From assembly GCF_963583255.1 (NCBI RefSeq), contig NC_084807.1:21167572-21231571 (forward strand): a stretch of 64,000 bases of DNA, given 5' to 3'. Below are positions 35,715 through 46,865 of the stretch, piece by piece. The translations under genes and the position numbers were made by a program. Numbering within the stretch: position 1 is the first letter of the stretch; the number at the start of each line of letters is the position of its first letter. This DNA is from Pyrus communis. Its lineage: Eukaryota; Streptophyta; Magnoliopsida; Rosales; Rosaceae. Below the pieces are notes generated by a model. The model ran no database searches, was not told where the DNA came from, and was given only the letters and a program-made list of their open reading frames with translations.

Positions 35715-37311
35715 GCAGTCCCTGAGGTAGGGCTGGCCACATAGTGGGTTTATATAAGGCGTATGGTTGTAGTATATAGACTACTTGGAATACGTTCCAT
35801 CTTCTCTAGAATACGCTTCTGATCATATTCGTAGAAAGTGATGCATAGAAATTCAACTCCGTTTTCTACATAGGTTTCAGAGTGGTAATTATTGTCTCGA
35901 ATGTCCTTGAAACTCAACAATGTTCTTCCGGAACGTGGAGAATAAAGTGCCTCAGCAACGGTTAAGATTATACCATTGGACAACATTATATGTGCCTTAC
36001 CGTATCCTTCAACAAGTTTGATGGGCCTGATAGGGTTATCAGAGGTGCATTCTTAGATACGAAGTTAGTGAAATAAATGTGTTTGAACGGTGTGTGTGGT
36101 TGCACTATCTACCAGACAACTAATTTTCCCACTAGTCATACCTAGAAATAAATATTAATTTGAATCGGTCACATGCATAAAAGATCTAAAAAACAAATAT
36201 CCATTCAAAATAATTTAAGAATTCAAGGATGGTAATTAAAAAAACTTAATATCCAACAACAAATCACCAACAAAAAATCCAAACATAAAGGAAAATTGTT
36301 CAAACTTAAACAAAAAACAAGGGGTGTTCGGCCACTAGGTGGAATTCGGCCCCTAGGGTTCTAAAATTCAACTAAAAATAGTTCATGTCTAAGGTTCTAA
36401 TCTTCCATAGGGGTAATAGCCTCTTGAAAGTCATAAACCTTCATCTTGTTACTCTCCAGTTCATCCACTTGCACAAATTTTGATTCAAACTTCTTACAAC
36501 GAGAATGATATTTAGCTACAACCTTTCAGGGGAGCACGACAAACATGGGACCAATGGTCTTTTGAACCACATCGGTAGCACATGTCCGCATCCATCGTGT
36601 CAGGTGTTTTGCCCTTATTCTTGAAATTCGAGGCCTTGGTAGCGAGGTTAGGTCTTCTAAGCTCAGTTTCCTCCCTTAGATATGCCTTGGCTTTGTTGAC
36701 CTTGACGGGATGGCTTCTGGCCACTCCTACCACGCCTATGTTGGCGTTTTGGGCGTTAGTTTGTGCTATAATGTGTTTTAGGCACAACAGTCGCCTTAGT
36801 AGGTCAAGCTTGATGATTCTTCATTAACAGCTAATTATGCTTTTCAACGAGAAGTAAAACAGAGATCAAATCCGAAAACTTAGTGAACTTCTGAGTCTTA
36901 TATTGTTGCTGCAAGACAATATTGGTGGCAGAGAAGGCCGAATAGGTATTCTTCAGGATTATATTCCTTCACAAACTTCAAGTCTTGAAAGCACAGATGT
37001 TGGCAGTTGTGTCTTGCTTCAGGTAAGAAGATGTCATTTTGGTGATCGAAGCGATTAGCCAAAGAAACCCAAAGTGCTTGTGGATCTTTCTCATCAAGGT
37101 ACTCGGTTTGTAGTGTATCATGAATGTGTCTTCGGATGAAGACCATTGCAGTGGCTTTCTCAGCTTTGCCAACCGGGTTGTTCGTCTCATCTTCAATGGT
37201 GGGACGCAAATTCTTTGCAGTAAGATAGAGCTTTACATCTTGGACCCACTTGAGGTAGTTTCTTCCGGAGACCTCTAAAGCAGTGAAATCGAGTTTGTTC
37301 AATTTCAACAT
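35715..37311 (-). pseudogene. Copia gag, zinc knuckle and protease, broken
   Basis: Gag starts at 37311 with MLKLNKLDFTALEVSGRN, then YLKWVQDVKLYL and LWVSLANRFDHQ. The CCHC knuckle CYRCGSKDHWSHVC is at about 36560-36600. A protease segment with DSATTH-like residues and the GAG-pre-integrase block (YSPRSGRTLLSFKDIR) follow to 35750. The parts lie in different frames. Confidence 0.8.
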
Positions 37312-38919
37312 GTCACTATCACAAAATAAATGGACAAGAATGTGGTTAGTTTAATGGAGAAAAAATCAATCCATTCACATAGGAGTATAACATCAGGTTA
37401 TAATAGACATATATTGGTTTAAAGTTACATGAAAAAGCTTCGGGTTTTTCATGGGTGATGTTTTTAAGGAAAACTTCAAGTTTGCAAACAAGGCATGTTT
37501 CTAGAAACTTCAAGTTTTGAAATAATTATGAACTTCAGGCTTATATGTTTCTGCAGACAAACACAAATATATATATATATATATATATAGAAATATGCAA
37601 CAAGAAATATACAAATAGATCTTCAGGTTTACAATTATAACTGAATTAATTATTTGGACTTCGGGCCAAAACTTAAAGTGTGGGTGAAAAATTATAAAAC
37701 CCTAATTGTCTAAAAAAATAGGTAATTAAACTCGGGGCCCAAAAAGAATTAACCAAAACACACAGATGGGCTGAGTAATTATGGTTGTGCAGCCCAGGCC
37801 TAAGAATTGGGTTGGGATAGGTACTGGTAGCAAGCCCAAGAACAGAGGCCCAAAAAAGGAGCTTTAATCTGGTGCGGCGAGGAGTACATGAGGGTTGCAG
37901 GCCCTATACGGAGGTGTGCTATGCTGCTTCGCAGCATACCTGTATTCGGGGGATGCAATCATATGCGTGGCAACATATGGGAACACCAAAGCCATGAGGG
38001 GCTATGATTAGGTGCATTACGGTACAGGTGCATCGAGTCACAAATTACGAGCTAGGATCTGGTGCGGTTTCGTGCATGGGGACACCATAGCCCTACGGGC
38101 TGGTGTCACATTGGGCCGAACCAATGCAGTGGGCTGCTACAGGCGAGCCTAGAAAGAGAGAAAAAAAAAACAATTTTTTTTCTCGGTTTGCATTGTTGGG
38201 CAGAGGCCATGGGTGTCCAAAGAACATCCCATCCACTGTTGGGTTTATTCGCCGGGAAAGATGACCGGTACCGCCGCTTTAGGCGGCCATGTTTTGGGAG
38301 ACAAACCTTGGGGGCGAGTTCGTAAATCAACAGGGATCACGAATATGAACGGAGATAGGGAAATCTCAACGTTTCAACCAAAACCTTAGAAATTGAAATT
38401 GGAATTTCGAAAAATCCGATGAGATTCGAAGGAATCTTGATCAAACGACGTCGGGGACGAGCTTGTATGCCGTTAGGACGGTGATCCATGGGCAAGGATT
38501 AGCTATAGGCCAACCTACTGCAGTAGGGACACCATGGAAGACGTCGAGGTTTCTAGGTTTGAACTGGTTGCAGGCCTAGTACTGGTGGCTCAGGCGGCAA
38601 CTCGAGACAGCCACACAAGTTACAGGCCTAGTGCTGGTGGCTCAATACGGCGCGACTGGAAGCCAACGGCTTATGGCATGGTGGTGACGGGAAGGGTTTC
38701 TAGAAAAACCCTAATTTTAATTTTAATTTTTTTTAGATTATAATTAATTGAGATTTTATGCATATTCAACATATAGTTTAATGCATGAGCAAATAAATTA
38801 TGCAATTCATGGCAATACAAATTCACATAATTTAAGTTTCCACGTTATCATTTTTCCATGATTAAAGTCAGATATAATTATAAAGGTCGCTGCCTCCATT
38901 TGAAATAACCTTTTCAACG
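37312..38919. other. No gene seen; possible retroelement leader
   Basis: Partly GC-rich DNA with short open frames on both strands and an (AT)n run at 37567-37589. It follows the copia gag start and may be its old leader, but no LTR or tRNA primer-binding site was found. Confidence 0.4.
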
Positions 38920-39112
38920 GAAAGGATCATTTCCGGATCGCTTCCATTAAGTTCACCAAGTCTACTTATATGGGCCATTGAAATTTGATCTAACGGCTAC
39001 AAATAGAGGGGTCCATTAAAATTTATAATAACTTTAACCGTTGGATCAAATTTCAATAGCCTGGATGAGTGGACTTGATGAACTTGATAGAAGGGAGAGA
39101 GGACCCTTTCCC
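38920..39112. mobile_element. MULE-type fold-back MITE, 193 bp
   Basis: The ends are inverted (GGAAAGGATC against GGGAAAGGGTCC) and the arms share TTGAAATTTGATC..AACGG. It is flanked by TTTTCAACG (38911-38919) and TTTTCGACG (39113-39121), a 9-bp duplication with one mismatch. Confidence 0.8.
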
Positions 39113-39782
39113 TTTTCGACGTTGTCTACGGGGTGGTGGAAGCAGAACTATGACCTAATTTTTTCTTGGTCTCAGATGGCCTGATCAAAGTCTCCTGTAT
39201 ATGTTTTGGTGCTTTTTGTCTCACGTCAACTTTCATGATTCATAAATATGAGCAAAGCAGCTTATTTTTATGTGGCAATTGCAGCCTCTTATTTTCTTTG
39301 CATGTAAACACACTTTGTGTCATGTGGGTATGGCATTGAAATTGATAGAGCTGGGAATGTAGGAAGGAAATCATTGGGTATTGCGTGGCTACAGCAGCTT
39401 TATGTGGCATGAATATGTCTAACTATTGTGTGCTTTTGCAATTTAAGACGGAAAGTAAGAGGAATTCTCTCACGACAACGCAAGGTTTCGCCCAAAATAC
39501 CAATTTTTTGAACAAAGAAAGTTGTTAACTGTGACAATACAACCGTTACGTTTCATTTTGGTCCCTATCCTTTTAAAGTCTTATTTGGTGTGATATCCAA
39601 AATATTCGAATTTAAGAGATTACACTAGCATGGGTAGAAAAATATCACTAAACCATAGTAGTAAATGACATCATGATGATGAATAGAACAAAATAAACCG
39701 CAATTGAAACTCACTAGCACGACTGATTTCAAACACAATTTATCAAACACTCAATTATTTTACTTCACAGTCGAGTACTCTC
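39113..39782. other. Intergenic, no gene seen
   Basis: AT-rich DNA between the MITE and the LTR retrotransposon. Nothing recognisable. Confidence 0.5.
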
Positions 39783-41209
39783 TGATAGGGATTTTTACCA
39801 CCTGCAAAAATAGGGTTAAAAACACTTAAAAATACTTGCAAGAGAACAAGGTAGTTGTAGTATAAACGGCTCAAGCAATGTCTTTTTCCGCAGGAATTGA
39901 ATGAATAATATGTATTTAAACTAATTCTTAGCTAATTATTTGAAAACAACGATTGGAAAAGGTTGATTTTGAATTTAAAAATAATAAAAACGAATTTAAT
40001 TAAAATGATCAAAGAAATTAGCAAAGTAAAGAAAACAAAGGAAAACGTTTTGAAAACCAAATTGTAAAAGCCTAGGATTCCGCCGTCTCCTTAATACTCC
40101 TATGTAGATTTACCAATTACTTATAAACTACCCATACAACTTTGAATGTTAGGTTTTCCTAATGCATATTCTACTCGTGGCATTAAAGTTAGAACGTATA
40201 TCAAACATGCAATTCATCTGGGGTATTCAGATCAAATATAAACATGCATGACTCATTACGCTTTGTGACAACCTTTTGAAAAACCATGCAACCCTTAAGA
40301 CGTAGTATCACCTTAGGTGAAATTATAACTATCAATCACAAGAAGCAATACTCAATCATCCGGTGGTATTCCGACCCAATTGCATCCGATTACTTATCTA
40401 AACATTCTAATGGTAGCTAAGCATTAAGATATAGAGACAGTTTAAACACAGTGATTAATAATTAAAAGTATGCATGTATAATATCATAAGCTCAAAAGGA
40501 ATCGCCCTAGCAAGGCTCAAGGCATCGCCCTAGCAAACGGAAATTAATTATGAACAACCATAAAACAAAAGGAATTTTATTGAAATAGAAAAATGATAGA
40601 AAACACCTTCAAATACAAAATGTCAAAGCCTAGCTAAGTTTTCCAAATTGATACCCCTTTTCTAATGGCTAAAAAGCCTTATTTATACTACTAGAAGATA
40701 AAATCTTCCTACAAAAGGTCTTCTAAAACTTAGGAAACATAATAGAATAAGGTAACTAGGAAATAAAAGGTTTCCCATTTGAACTGAAATTCGGACTTCT
40801 CAAAAAAATTAGATTTTTGACCGACCAAATCAATTATGATTTGGTTTCAAAAGGTCTCTCTTTTAAAGCTTGAAAAGTCCCCTTAACAAATCATCAGAAA
40901 GAATCTTCCTCAAAAGATGCCATCTTAACCTTCAAAATGCCCAAAACGTCCAGAAACATCAATATGGGAAAGATGCACGTTGGGCCTTCTTTTCATTGCA
41001 ACGGTCAAACAACAATCATCTTGAAAGACTCACGAACATCCTCCAATTGGAATCACTCCAAAATTCATCTGTTTGATTACTTTTTGCTCCAGAGGAAGTC
41101 GAATGTCCTACATTGAAAATATATAACAAAGTATCAAAATTTTACCAAAATAACCAATAAACTAATACAAAGATTAGGGTAAAATATATAGTATAATATA
41201 TACACATCA
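39783..41209 (-). repeat. 3' LTR (left), 1427 bp
   Basis: Starts TGATAGGGATTTTTACC and ends ACACATCA on the plus strand. Bases from about 40278 onward align to the right LTR. Confidence 0.8.
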
Positions 41210-41533
41210 AATATCCCCAAACTTAGTTTTTTGTTTGTCCTCAAGCAAAACAAAACTAGAAAAGAAAAACAAAAATTAACAAACCACGAACTTACACAAA
41301 ACTAACAAAGCCAATTTTCACCTTCAAGTTGCAAGCCATAGAAAACGTTAAAAATTAGAACATCTTTTCAAAATTCCAACTAATCCCACCACAGAGTCTA
41401 AGCCATTTAGAATCAACTAGAAAAGAATTCATGAACTTCATTTGGTGTAAAGTGAACCAACATGGTTAAAGAGACTCAACTAAAAACCCTTACCAGTCGT
41501 CCTTTTATTTAACACTTACACACATAATAACTT

Positions 41534-41580
<47 letters not shown>

Positions 41581-42997
41581 ATTATTTTCCACTTTTTTTC
41601 TCTTTTCTTTTATTTTTTTATTTTTTTTTTATTTTTTATTTCTAGTAACAGTAGTGGTCGAGCAATGCCAGTTTCCTTAAGCTTTCGATCCAACCCATGT
41701 AACAAGCTTTAGGTCAATGACTCCCAAACCAATAAGGCTTTAGGGCACTAGGTGTAGAACACCCCTAAGGACTTATTAACTCGAGCAAGAAAGGCTACGA
41801 AACCAACTAACCATCCTGCCCCGTGCCAAGACTCTACCGTTTGACGCGCGAATCACTGTTGATCAGGTAGGACTGGCCCGGTTACTAAGCAAAGCCTCGG
41901 GTGGAACAATTATTACTTTATTTGTAACACATACTAAACTTTACTTTATTTAGAACATAAAAAATTAAAAATTACTAGGCGAAAAGTAAATGTTTCAATC
42001 TCACTCCCCACAAACTATGTTGATGTGAATGTGCAAATTTTCAAAGTATAACTCATGAATTAGTATCTAAGCAATGAGAAATAGAAAAGATTCTACTATG
42101 GGATTAACTTTCACCATGTCCATTTCCTCTAACGTTTAAAATAATCTATGGATATTAACTTCAAAAGAATGAAAATTTTATTTGACTCAAAAATTAAAAG
42201 TCTAAAAATTCTAGTTCCCACCCCCAAACTTAAATCACACATTGTCTTCAAGGTGTGGAAAATCTATAGAAACTGAATAACACAAAGATGAACTGTAAAA
42301 GATAAACGAAAGCCTAAGATAAATAAACTAGAAGAAAGGAGAAGCATAAAAGAAAAAAATAAATTAAAAAAAACAAATAATAAAACAAAAAGAAAAGAAG
42401 AAAAAGGAAAGGGATCACCTAGATTCGAAATAAGGACCTGGAGCCATGGGAGAGACGCTGGAAACAAAACAGAAAAATAAGGCACAAATTTCCCGGGCGC
42501 TGGGAAGGAACTCGTGTCCTGGGAGCATGAACCAAAGGCGTTGAGCGTTGCACATGCAGAAGCACTTGTGTGAAAACCCTTGGACTTTTAGTTATATAAG
42601 TGAAGCTAACAACTTCATTCTTCATTTCCAACCTAACCCTTAGCCGTTGAGAGCTTATAACCTCAAGCCCAGCGCCAAGAGCGTTATCTCTTACGTCTTC
42701 ATCGTTTCTTCTGGAGCTTATGAGTACATCAAACCCTAACCTCATTGCTCTTCTCCGCTCATCTCTAAACCTTTTAAAAAAATCAACCCTCACTGAAAAG
42801 TAAGAATCCTCATTTTGTCAGAAAAATTTCTAGTCCATTGGCATTTTAATGGTGGGAATATGCAAAACCTCATGCTTATGCATGTGTTGGTCTGTTTCGG
42901 GAGAGATCCAAAAAGAGACATGACGATGGAGCTACGGATCCAACCCCAAATCGCAATGCAAGAAAGGAACCATGGAGTTCCTCACAGCTCAGATCCG
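41210..42997. other. Retrotransposon interior, no recognised gene
   Basis: AT-rich untranslated-type sequence next to the left LTR, then a more GC-rich part (42420-42990) with an open frame of 124 codons on the minus strand that I do not recognise. It could be a relic of the element or captured host DNA. Confidence 0.4.
41535..41576. repeat. (TA)n microsatellite
   Basis: About 20 TA units followed by a T-rich stretch. Confidence 0.9.
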
Positions 42998-43104
42998 TAA
43001 TCTCAAGGTATAACCCACGATTTTCATCTTTGTTCTTGTTCAAAGAGTGCAGCAGTTTGAAAAACATAAAAGAAAATCATTGCATGTCTGATCTATATGC
43101 AAGG
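42998..43104. repeat. 107-bp direct repeat, left copy
   Basis: Starts TAATCTCAAGGTATAACCC and ends at the TRIM boundary. The right copy at 44291-44397 differs at a handful of positions. Both copies carry a possible splice donor AAG|GTATAA, which suggests transcribed DNA. The encoded product is not recognised. Confidence 0.85.
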
Positions 43105-43438
43105 TGATGAAATTGAGGTTTCACCATAAAATCAATTGGCAATATAGGGAATAGTCCAAGATCATAGAAGCAGATAGCAAACCTTGTCCTTTACGGATGT
43201 GGGACAACTCTCAACAGGCCCCTGCATGTGTGGCGGATTTTCAAGCCTACACGTGAACAACAACTGGGTGATGTGGAGCACGTGTGGCTGTTTGGCTTCA
43301 CACGAGAACAACCTGCTCTGATACCATGATGAAATTGATGTTCCACCATAAAACCAATTGGCAATATAAGGAGTAACCCAAGATCATATAAGCAAATATC
43401 AAACCTTGTCCCTCATGGATGTGGGACAACTCTCAACA
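43105..43438 (-). mobile_element. Complete TRIM retroelement, 334 bp
   Basis: Two 112-bp terminal repeats (43105-43216 and 43327-43438) start, on the minus strand, TGTTGAGAGTTGTCCCACAT and end TTTCATCA. Next to the 5' repeat lies TGGTATCAGAGC (43315-43326 read backwards), the initiator-Met tRNA primer-binding site. A purine-rich GCAGGGGCC abuts the other repeat. The roughly 110-bp interior has no coding capacity, so it needs proteins from another element. Confidence 0.85.
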
Positions 43439-43441
43439 AAT

Positions 43442-43950
43442 TGTCACATCCTGACCCGAGCTTCACCACATCCCGGGCTTGACTCTACCGTAGCACGATA
43501 CTATCCGTTTTGGGCTCCGACCACGCCCTCATGATTTTGTTTCTGGGAACTCACACGAGAACTTCCCAGTGAGTCACCCATCATGGGATTGCTTTCGCGC
43601 ACTACTCGTTTAACTTCAGAGTTTCGATAAACTCCGAAGCTAGTGAGCTCCCAAAAGGCCTCAAGTTAGGTAGAGATGGGAATATGCATATAAAGCTTAC
43701 ATGATTATCACCCATGGGTGATGTGGGATCTTACAATCCACCCCCCTTAAGGGCCCAACGTCCTCGTTGGCATACTTCCGGCCAAGGATTGGCTTTGATA
43801 CCAAATTGTCATATCCCGACCCAGGCTCGACTTCGTCGTAGCACGATATTATCTACTTTGGGCCTCGACCACGCCTTCATGGTTTTTTTTTTGGGAACTC
43901 ACACGAGAACTTCCCAATGGGTCACCCATCATGGGATTGCTCTCGCGCGC
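43442..43950 (-). mobile_element. Cassandra TRIM with 5S-rRNA-like LTR, truncated
   Basis: The left LTR is 43442-43735 (starts TGTCACATCC, ends TTACA), the interior about 71 bp, and the right LTR 43807 to about 43950, cut short. On the minus strand, TGGTATCAAAGC (43792-43803) is a Met-tRNA primer site and GGGGGGTGGAT (43736-43746) the polypurine tract. Both LTRs contain the 5S-like block, the defining mark of Cassandra elements. Confidence 0.85.
43545..43640 (-). other. 5S-rRNA-like domain of the Cassandra LTR
   Basis: On the minus strand, GAAGTTAAACGAG resembles the 5S box A region and GATGGGTGACTCACTGGGAAG resembles the box C region (GATGGGTGACC..CTGGGAAG in plant 5S rRNA), in the right order and spacing. 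It is a Pol III promoter relic in a retroelement and not a true 5S gene. The matching part of the right LTR is partly deleted. Confidence 0.8.
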
Positions 43951-44290
43951 TTCCTTTTCACACGTCCAGACATCGCCTTTGCCGTAAATCAGGTATGCCA
44001 ATACATGCATTCTCCCACTACCACTCACTGGGCAGCAATGAAGAGAATTCTTCGATATTTAAAAGGCACTCATGATCATGCTCTAGTCTACACACCCAGT
44101 TCCTTGGCGCTCACGGCCTTTGCCGATGCTGACTATGCAAGTGATCTTGATAATCGCCGATCCACAGGTGGCTATTGTATTTTTGGGGGGGATAATCTTA
44201 TTTCATGGAGTTCCAAGAAGCAACGGGGTGTATCTAGGTCCAGCACAGAAGCCGAATATCATCAATTAGCATACACAACAGCAACTTTAT
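43951..44290 (+). pseudogene. Copia RT end / RNase H fragment
   Basis: Reads TRPDIAFAVNQVCQYM, AMKRILRYLKGTHDH, FADADYASDLDNRRSTGGY and SSKKQRGVSRSSTEAEY. This is the RT thumb and RNase H of a Ty1/copia protein, with no stops. It is cut at both ends: the left joins Cassandra, the right joins the 107-bp repeat. The frame stays open from 43714 through to 44565 (283 codons), giving a chimeric frame. Confidence 0.85.
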
Positions 44291-44397
44291 TAATCTCAAG
44301 GTATAACCCACGATTTTCATCTTTGTTCTCGTTCAGAGAGTGCAGCAGTTTGAAAAACATAAAAGAAAATCATTGTATGTCTGATCTATGTGGAAGG
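44291..44397. repeat. 107-bp direct repeat, right copy
   Basis: Partner of 42998-43104. It is followed by unrecognised sequence to 44700 that contains another AAG|GTATAA-type junction near 44508. Confidence 0.85.
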
Positions 44398-44722
44398 AAC
44401 TTTGAGCTGACGTCTGTACCATGGAAGAGACAACGGAATTGCTACAACATCTCAGATCTGGCGATGCATTGGAAAACAAAACAAGGAATGCTGGGATCTA
44501 AAGTCAAAGGTATAATTTATGAGTCCCCCATCTTCAATCTATTCTTGCATGTGTTAGATCAGTAAATTCTATATGCTTATGTATCGCTTTCCCATGTGCT
44601 TCCAAGTTCCATGTACCATGTGATGAATATTTGAGAAATTTCTGTGCTTGATACTAAATCTGGTCTCTGCTGGAATACTACGTCCTTCATGCTACTTAGA
44701 TCCCTCCCTCAAACTTATATTG

Positions 44723-44724
<2 letters not shown>

Positions 44725-44759
<35 letters not shown>
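44725..44759. repeat. (GT)n microsatellite
   Basis: About 16 GT units followed by a T-run. Confidence 0.95.
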
Positions 44760-44760
<1 letters not shown>

Positions 44761-45771
44761 CTTTTTTTTTTTTTTTTAAACAAATGTGAGAGCGAATAAG
44801 TGGAGTGGGTCCAAGGTACAAAGTCTTCTTTGCAAACCCACTGTAACGTTTCTGAAACTCAAACTCCAGTTGATTTCTTTTTAAATTTCTGCACTTTAAT
44901 GCTGATATTGAATGCAAAGTTGTGATGAATGGATGGTTGAATGCATGTATACTTAGACGAATGGAAAAATGTATGAATCCACGAGTAGTTGAGATTAGAC
45001 TGAATCAGTTCCGAATGCAGCCTGCAATCACAAATAAAAAACCTCATTAGATAAGTAAAGAAAAATAACAATAGTTAAAAATTGCAAATTTTTTTTTCTT
45101 TTCAATTTTCTGATTTTTTTTATTTTTTTATTTTTTTGTGATTTTTGTTATTAGGAATAAAAGCAGGAAAATAAAATAAACAAAATAAAAAGAAAAGAGT
45201 TAGAAAAATTGGGTTGCCTTTCAATAAGCACTTTAGTTAATGTCTATAGCTAGACGGAGTGGAAAGTTAGTGATCAAGTCACTTGTTCTTGTAGAGTCAA
45301 CCAATCTTTAATAGCAGCATAGGGCAATATTATGTAATGAGTGACTCGATGTTTATTGACCAAGTGTTTAAATGTTGTGGTTGAGTCCTTAATGTCTACC
45401 CTTCTATGTGAATGAATCTTTGTAATGAAATAGGGTCTTCTCTAGTAGGGCTTCCGTCTCCGTTGAATTGACTTAAACCTTGTATTTAACACCCACAATC
45501 TTATTGGCCGAATTTCTTGATGAGGAATTTGGCTGCCATTAAGCTTTATCTTCTTCCACTTGTAAATATTAGCCTTCTTGAAGGACTTGTCCAGATTCTC
45601 TTTAGAGTTGATGGACTGTGTTGTTGGCGTGTCCAACACAACTTTTAAAATTTTCTCATCACCACCCATCTGCCCTAAATCCAAATATGTTTGAATATTC
45701 ATGCATTCCTGCTACTTAGCGGGTTGACTTGGAGCCTCAGATAAATTGAAATTTAGTGATTGCTTTGGAGC
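44760..45771. other. Retrotransposon interior, no recognised gene
   Basis: AT-rich. An 86-codon minus-strand frame at 45442-45702 may belong to the old gag region, because the hAT element at 45772-46509 separates it from the gag-like frame at 46476-46865. I do not recognise the protein. Confidence 0.4.
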
Positions 45772-46509
45772 TAGGGATGGGCAACAGTCATGGCGGGCGG
45801 GTAATCACGGTTATCTCCCCATAACCGTTTAAGTCCTTCATCGTATAACCATTGGATAATTGTATAAACGGTTATACACATACCTATAATCGTTTATAAA
45901 CAGTTAATCATACCAATAACGGCATACTCATTTAACTGTAACTGCATATCTGTTTACCCGTTTTTTACTCATTTACCTTTGTTTTACCTGTCTACACATT
46001 TTTTACCCATTTATAAGTGCATTTAGCATGCATTTCTGTATTTTACGAAGCAACCTTTGTAGAAAGAGGTTGCAACATATTTTTTATTGATATACTCATC
46101 TGGCTGGTTCGTCACCACACACACATATACTGTTCGAATATTGGATCCTTAGATTTTTTGTTTACTTAACTCCAAATTTTCTTTCTTCTTCCATCGATAC
46201 TCATGAAAGTTTCATCTCAATGATTAGTTTCAGAGACGGAGTATTGTTTTCTAACACAGAAATATGATAATGTCAAGTTCGAAAAGGGCATATTTGGAAC
46301 TTGAGCAAGACATAAACGAGCTTCACTAAAATGCTTCGACTTTTCTAAATAATGGAGGCCCCATTTTCCCACCCAAATTTGTTAGAAGGTTAGGGCAATC
46401 ATATAAGAAATTCATCAGGCAAAACTAGTGCAAAATTTCCACTAGCATTAATATTAAATGTATGGTTATCCGCGGTTAACCATACCCGATGGGTATTTGC
46501 CCATCCCTA
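45772..46509. mobile_element. Non-autonomous hAT element, 738 bp
   Basis: The ends are perfect inverted repeats, TAGGGATGGGCAA and TTGCCCATCCCTA. The flanks are TTTGGAGC (45764-45771) and TTTGGAGT (46510-46517), an 8-bp duplication with one mismatch. Subterminal repeats of GGTTAT and ACGGTTA occur. No transposase. Confidence 0.87.
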
Positions 46510-46865
46510 TTTGGAGTTGTCGCATGCCATAGCGGCAGATTAATGTGCACTTTTGCATTTGTCTGCATAGAATCTTGAGTATGCTGATCTATTGTGGTCT
46601 GCTGCAGCCTTTGGGAAACAAGCATAAGTGGCTCAATAACTTGGGTAATAACAGATTCAGGGGAAAGTTCAGGGTCAGCTGGCGCTGTTTCCTCCGTTGG
46701 GCATATGTCATTGGCTGATGGCTCTTCTATTTCATATTCTTCCATCCAAGTATCGTTGGTTTTTTCCCATCTCAATGTTTGATCTGTTGGGCACTCCTTT
46801 GAACCCTGCGAGTTTGCAATTGGTTGATTATGGATATTGGAATTGGAATCGTTTTGAAAAATCAT
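46510..46865 (-). pseudogene. Gag-like fragment of the LTR retrotransposon
   Basis: The minus-strand frame from 46865 encodes an acidic, Ser/Pro/Gln-rich stretch (EEYEIEEPSANDICPTEE). It begins at the truncated LTR edge and runs into the hAT element at 46509. There is no family motif, so the gag assignment rests on position only. Confidence 0.4.

Larger units (their letters stand above)
30390..37311 (-). mobile_element. Degenerate Ty1/copia retrotransposon
   Basis: In minus-strand order: gag (37311 down), zinc knuckle, protease, GAG-pre-integrase, integrase, reverse transcriptase and RNase H (to 31151), a 3' untranslated stretch, a run of eight G, then a likely 3' LTR. The integrase-before-RT order defines copia. 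No 5' LTR or primer site is found beyond 37311, so the element is 5'-truncated or rearranged. Confidence 0.85.

Noticed and set aside
42419..42793. 124-codon minus-strand frame as a real gene
   Set aside because: Arg-rich and without a domain; it lies in the interior of a deleted retrotransposon, and no splice or conservation evidence is visible.
43545..43640. A genuine 5S rRNA gene
   Set aside because: Only parts of the 5S sequence are present, flanked by LTR ends, primer site and polypurine tract; it belongs to Cassandra.
46510..46865. Host gene reading of the acidic open frame
   Set aside because: It starts at a truncated LTR and ends at a hAT insertion; nothing supports an independent gene.
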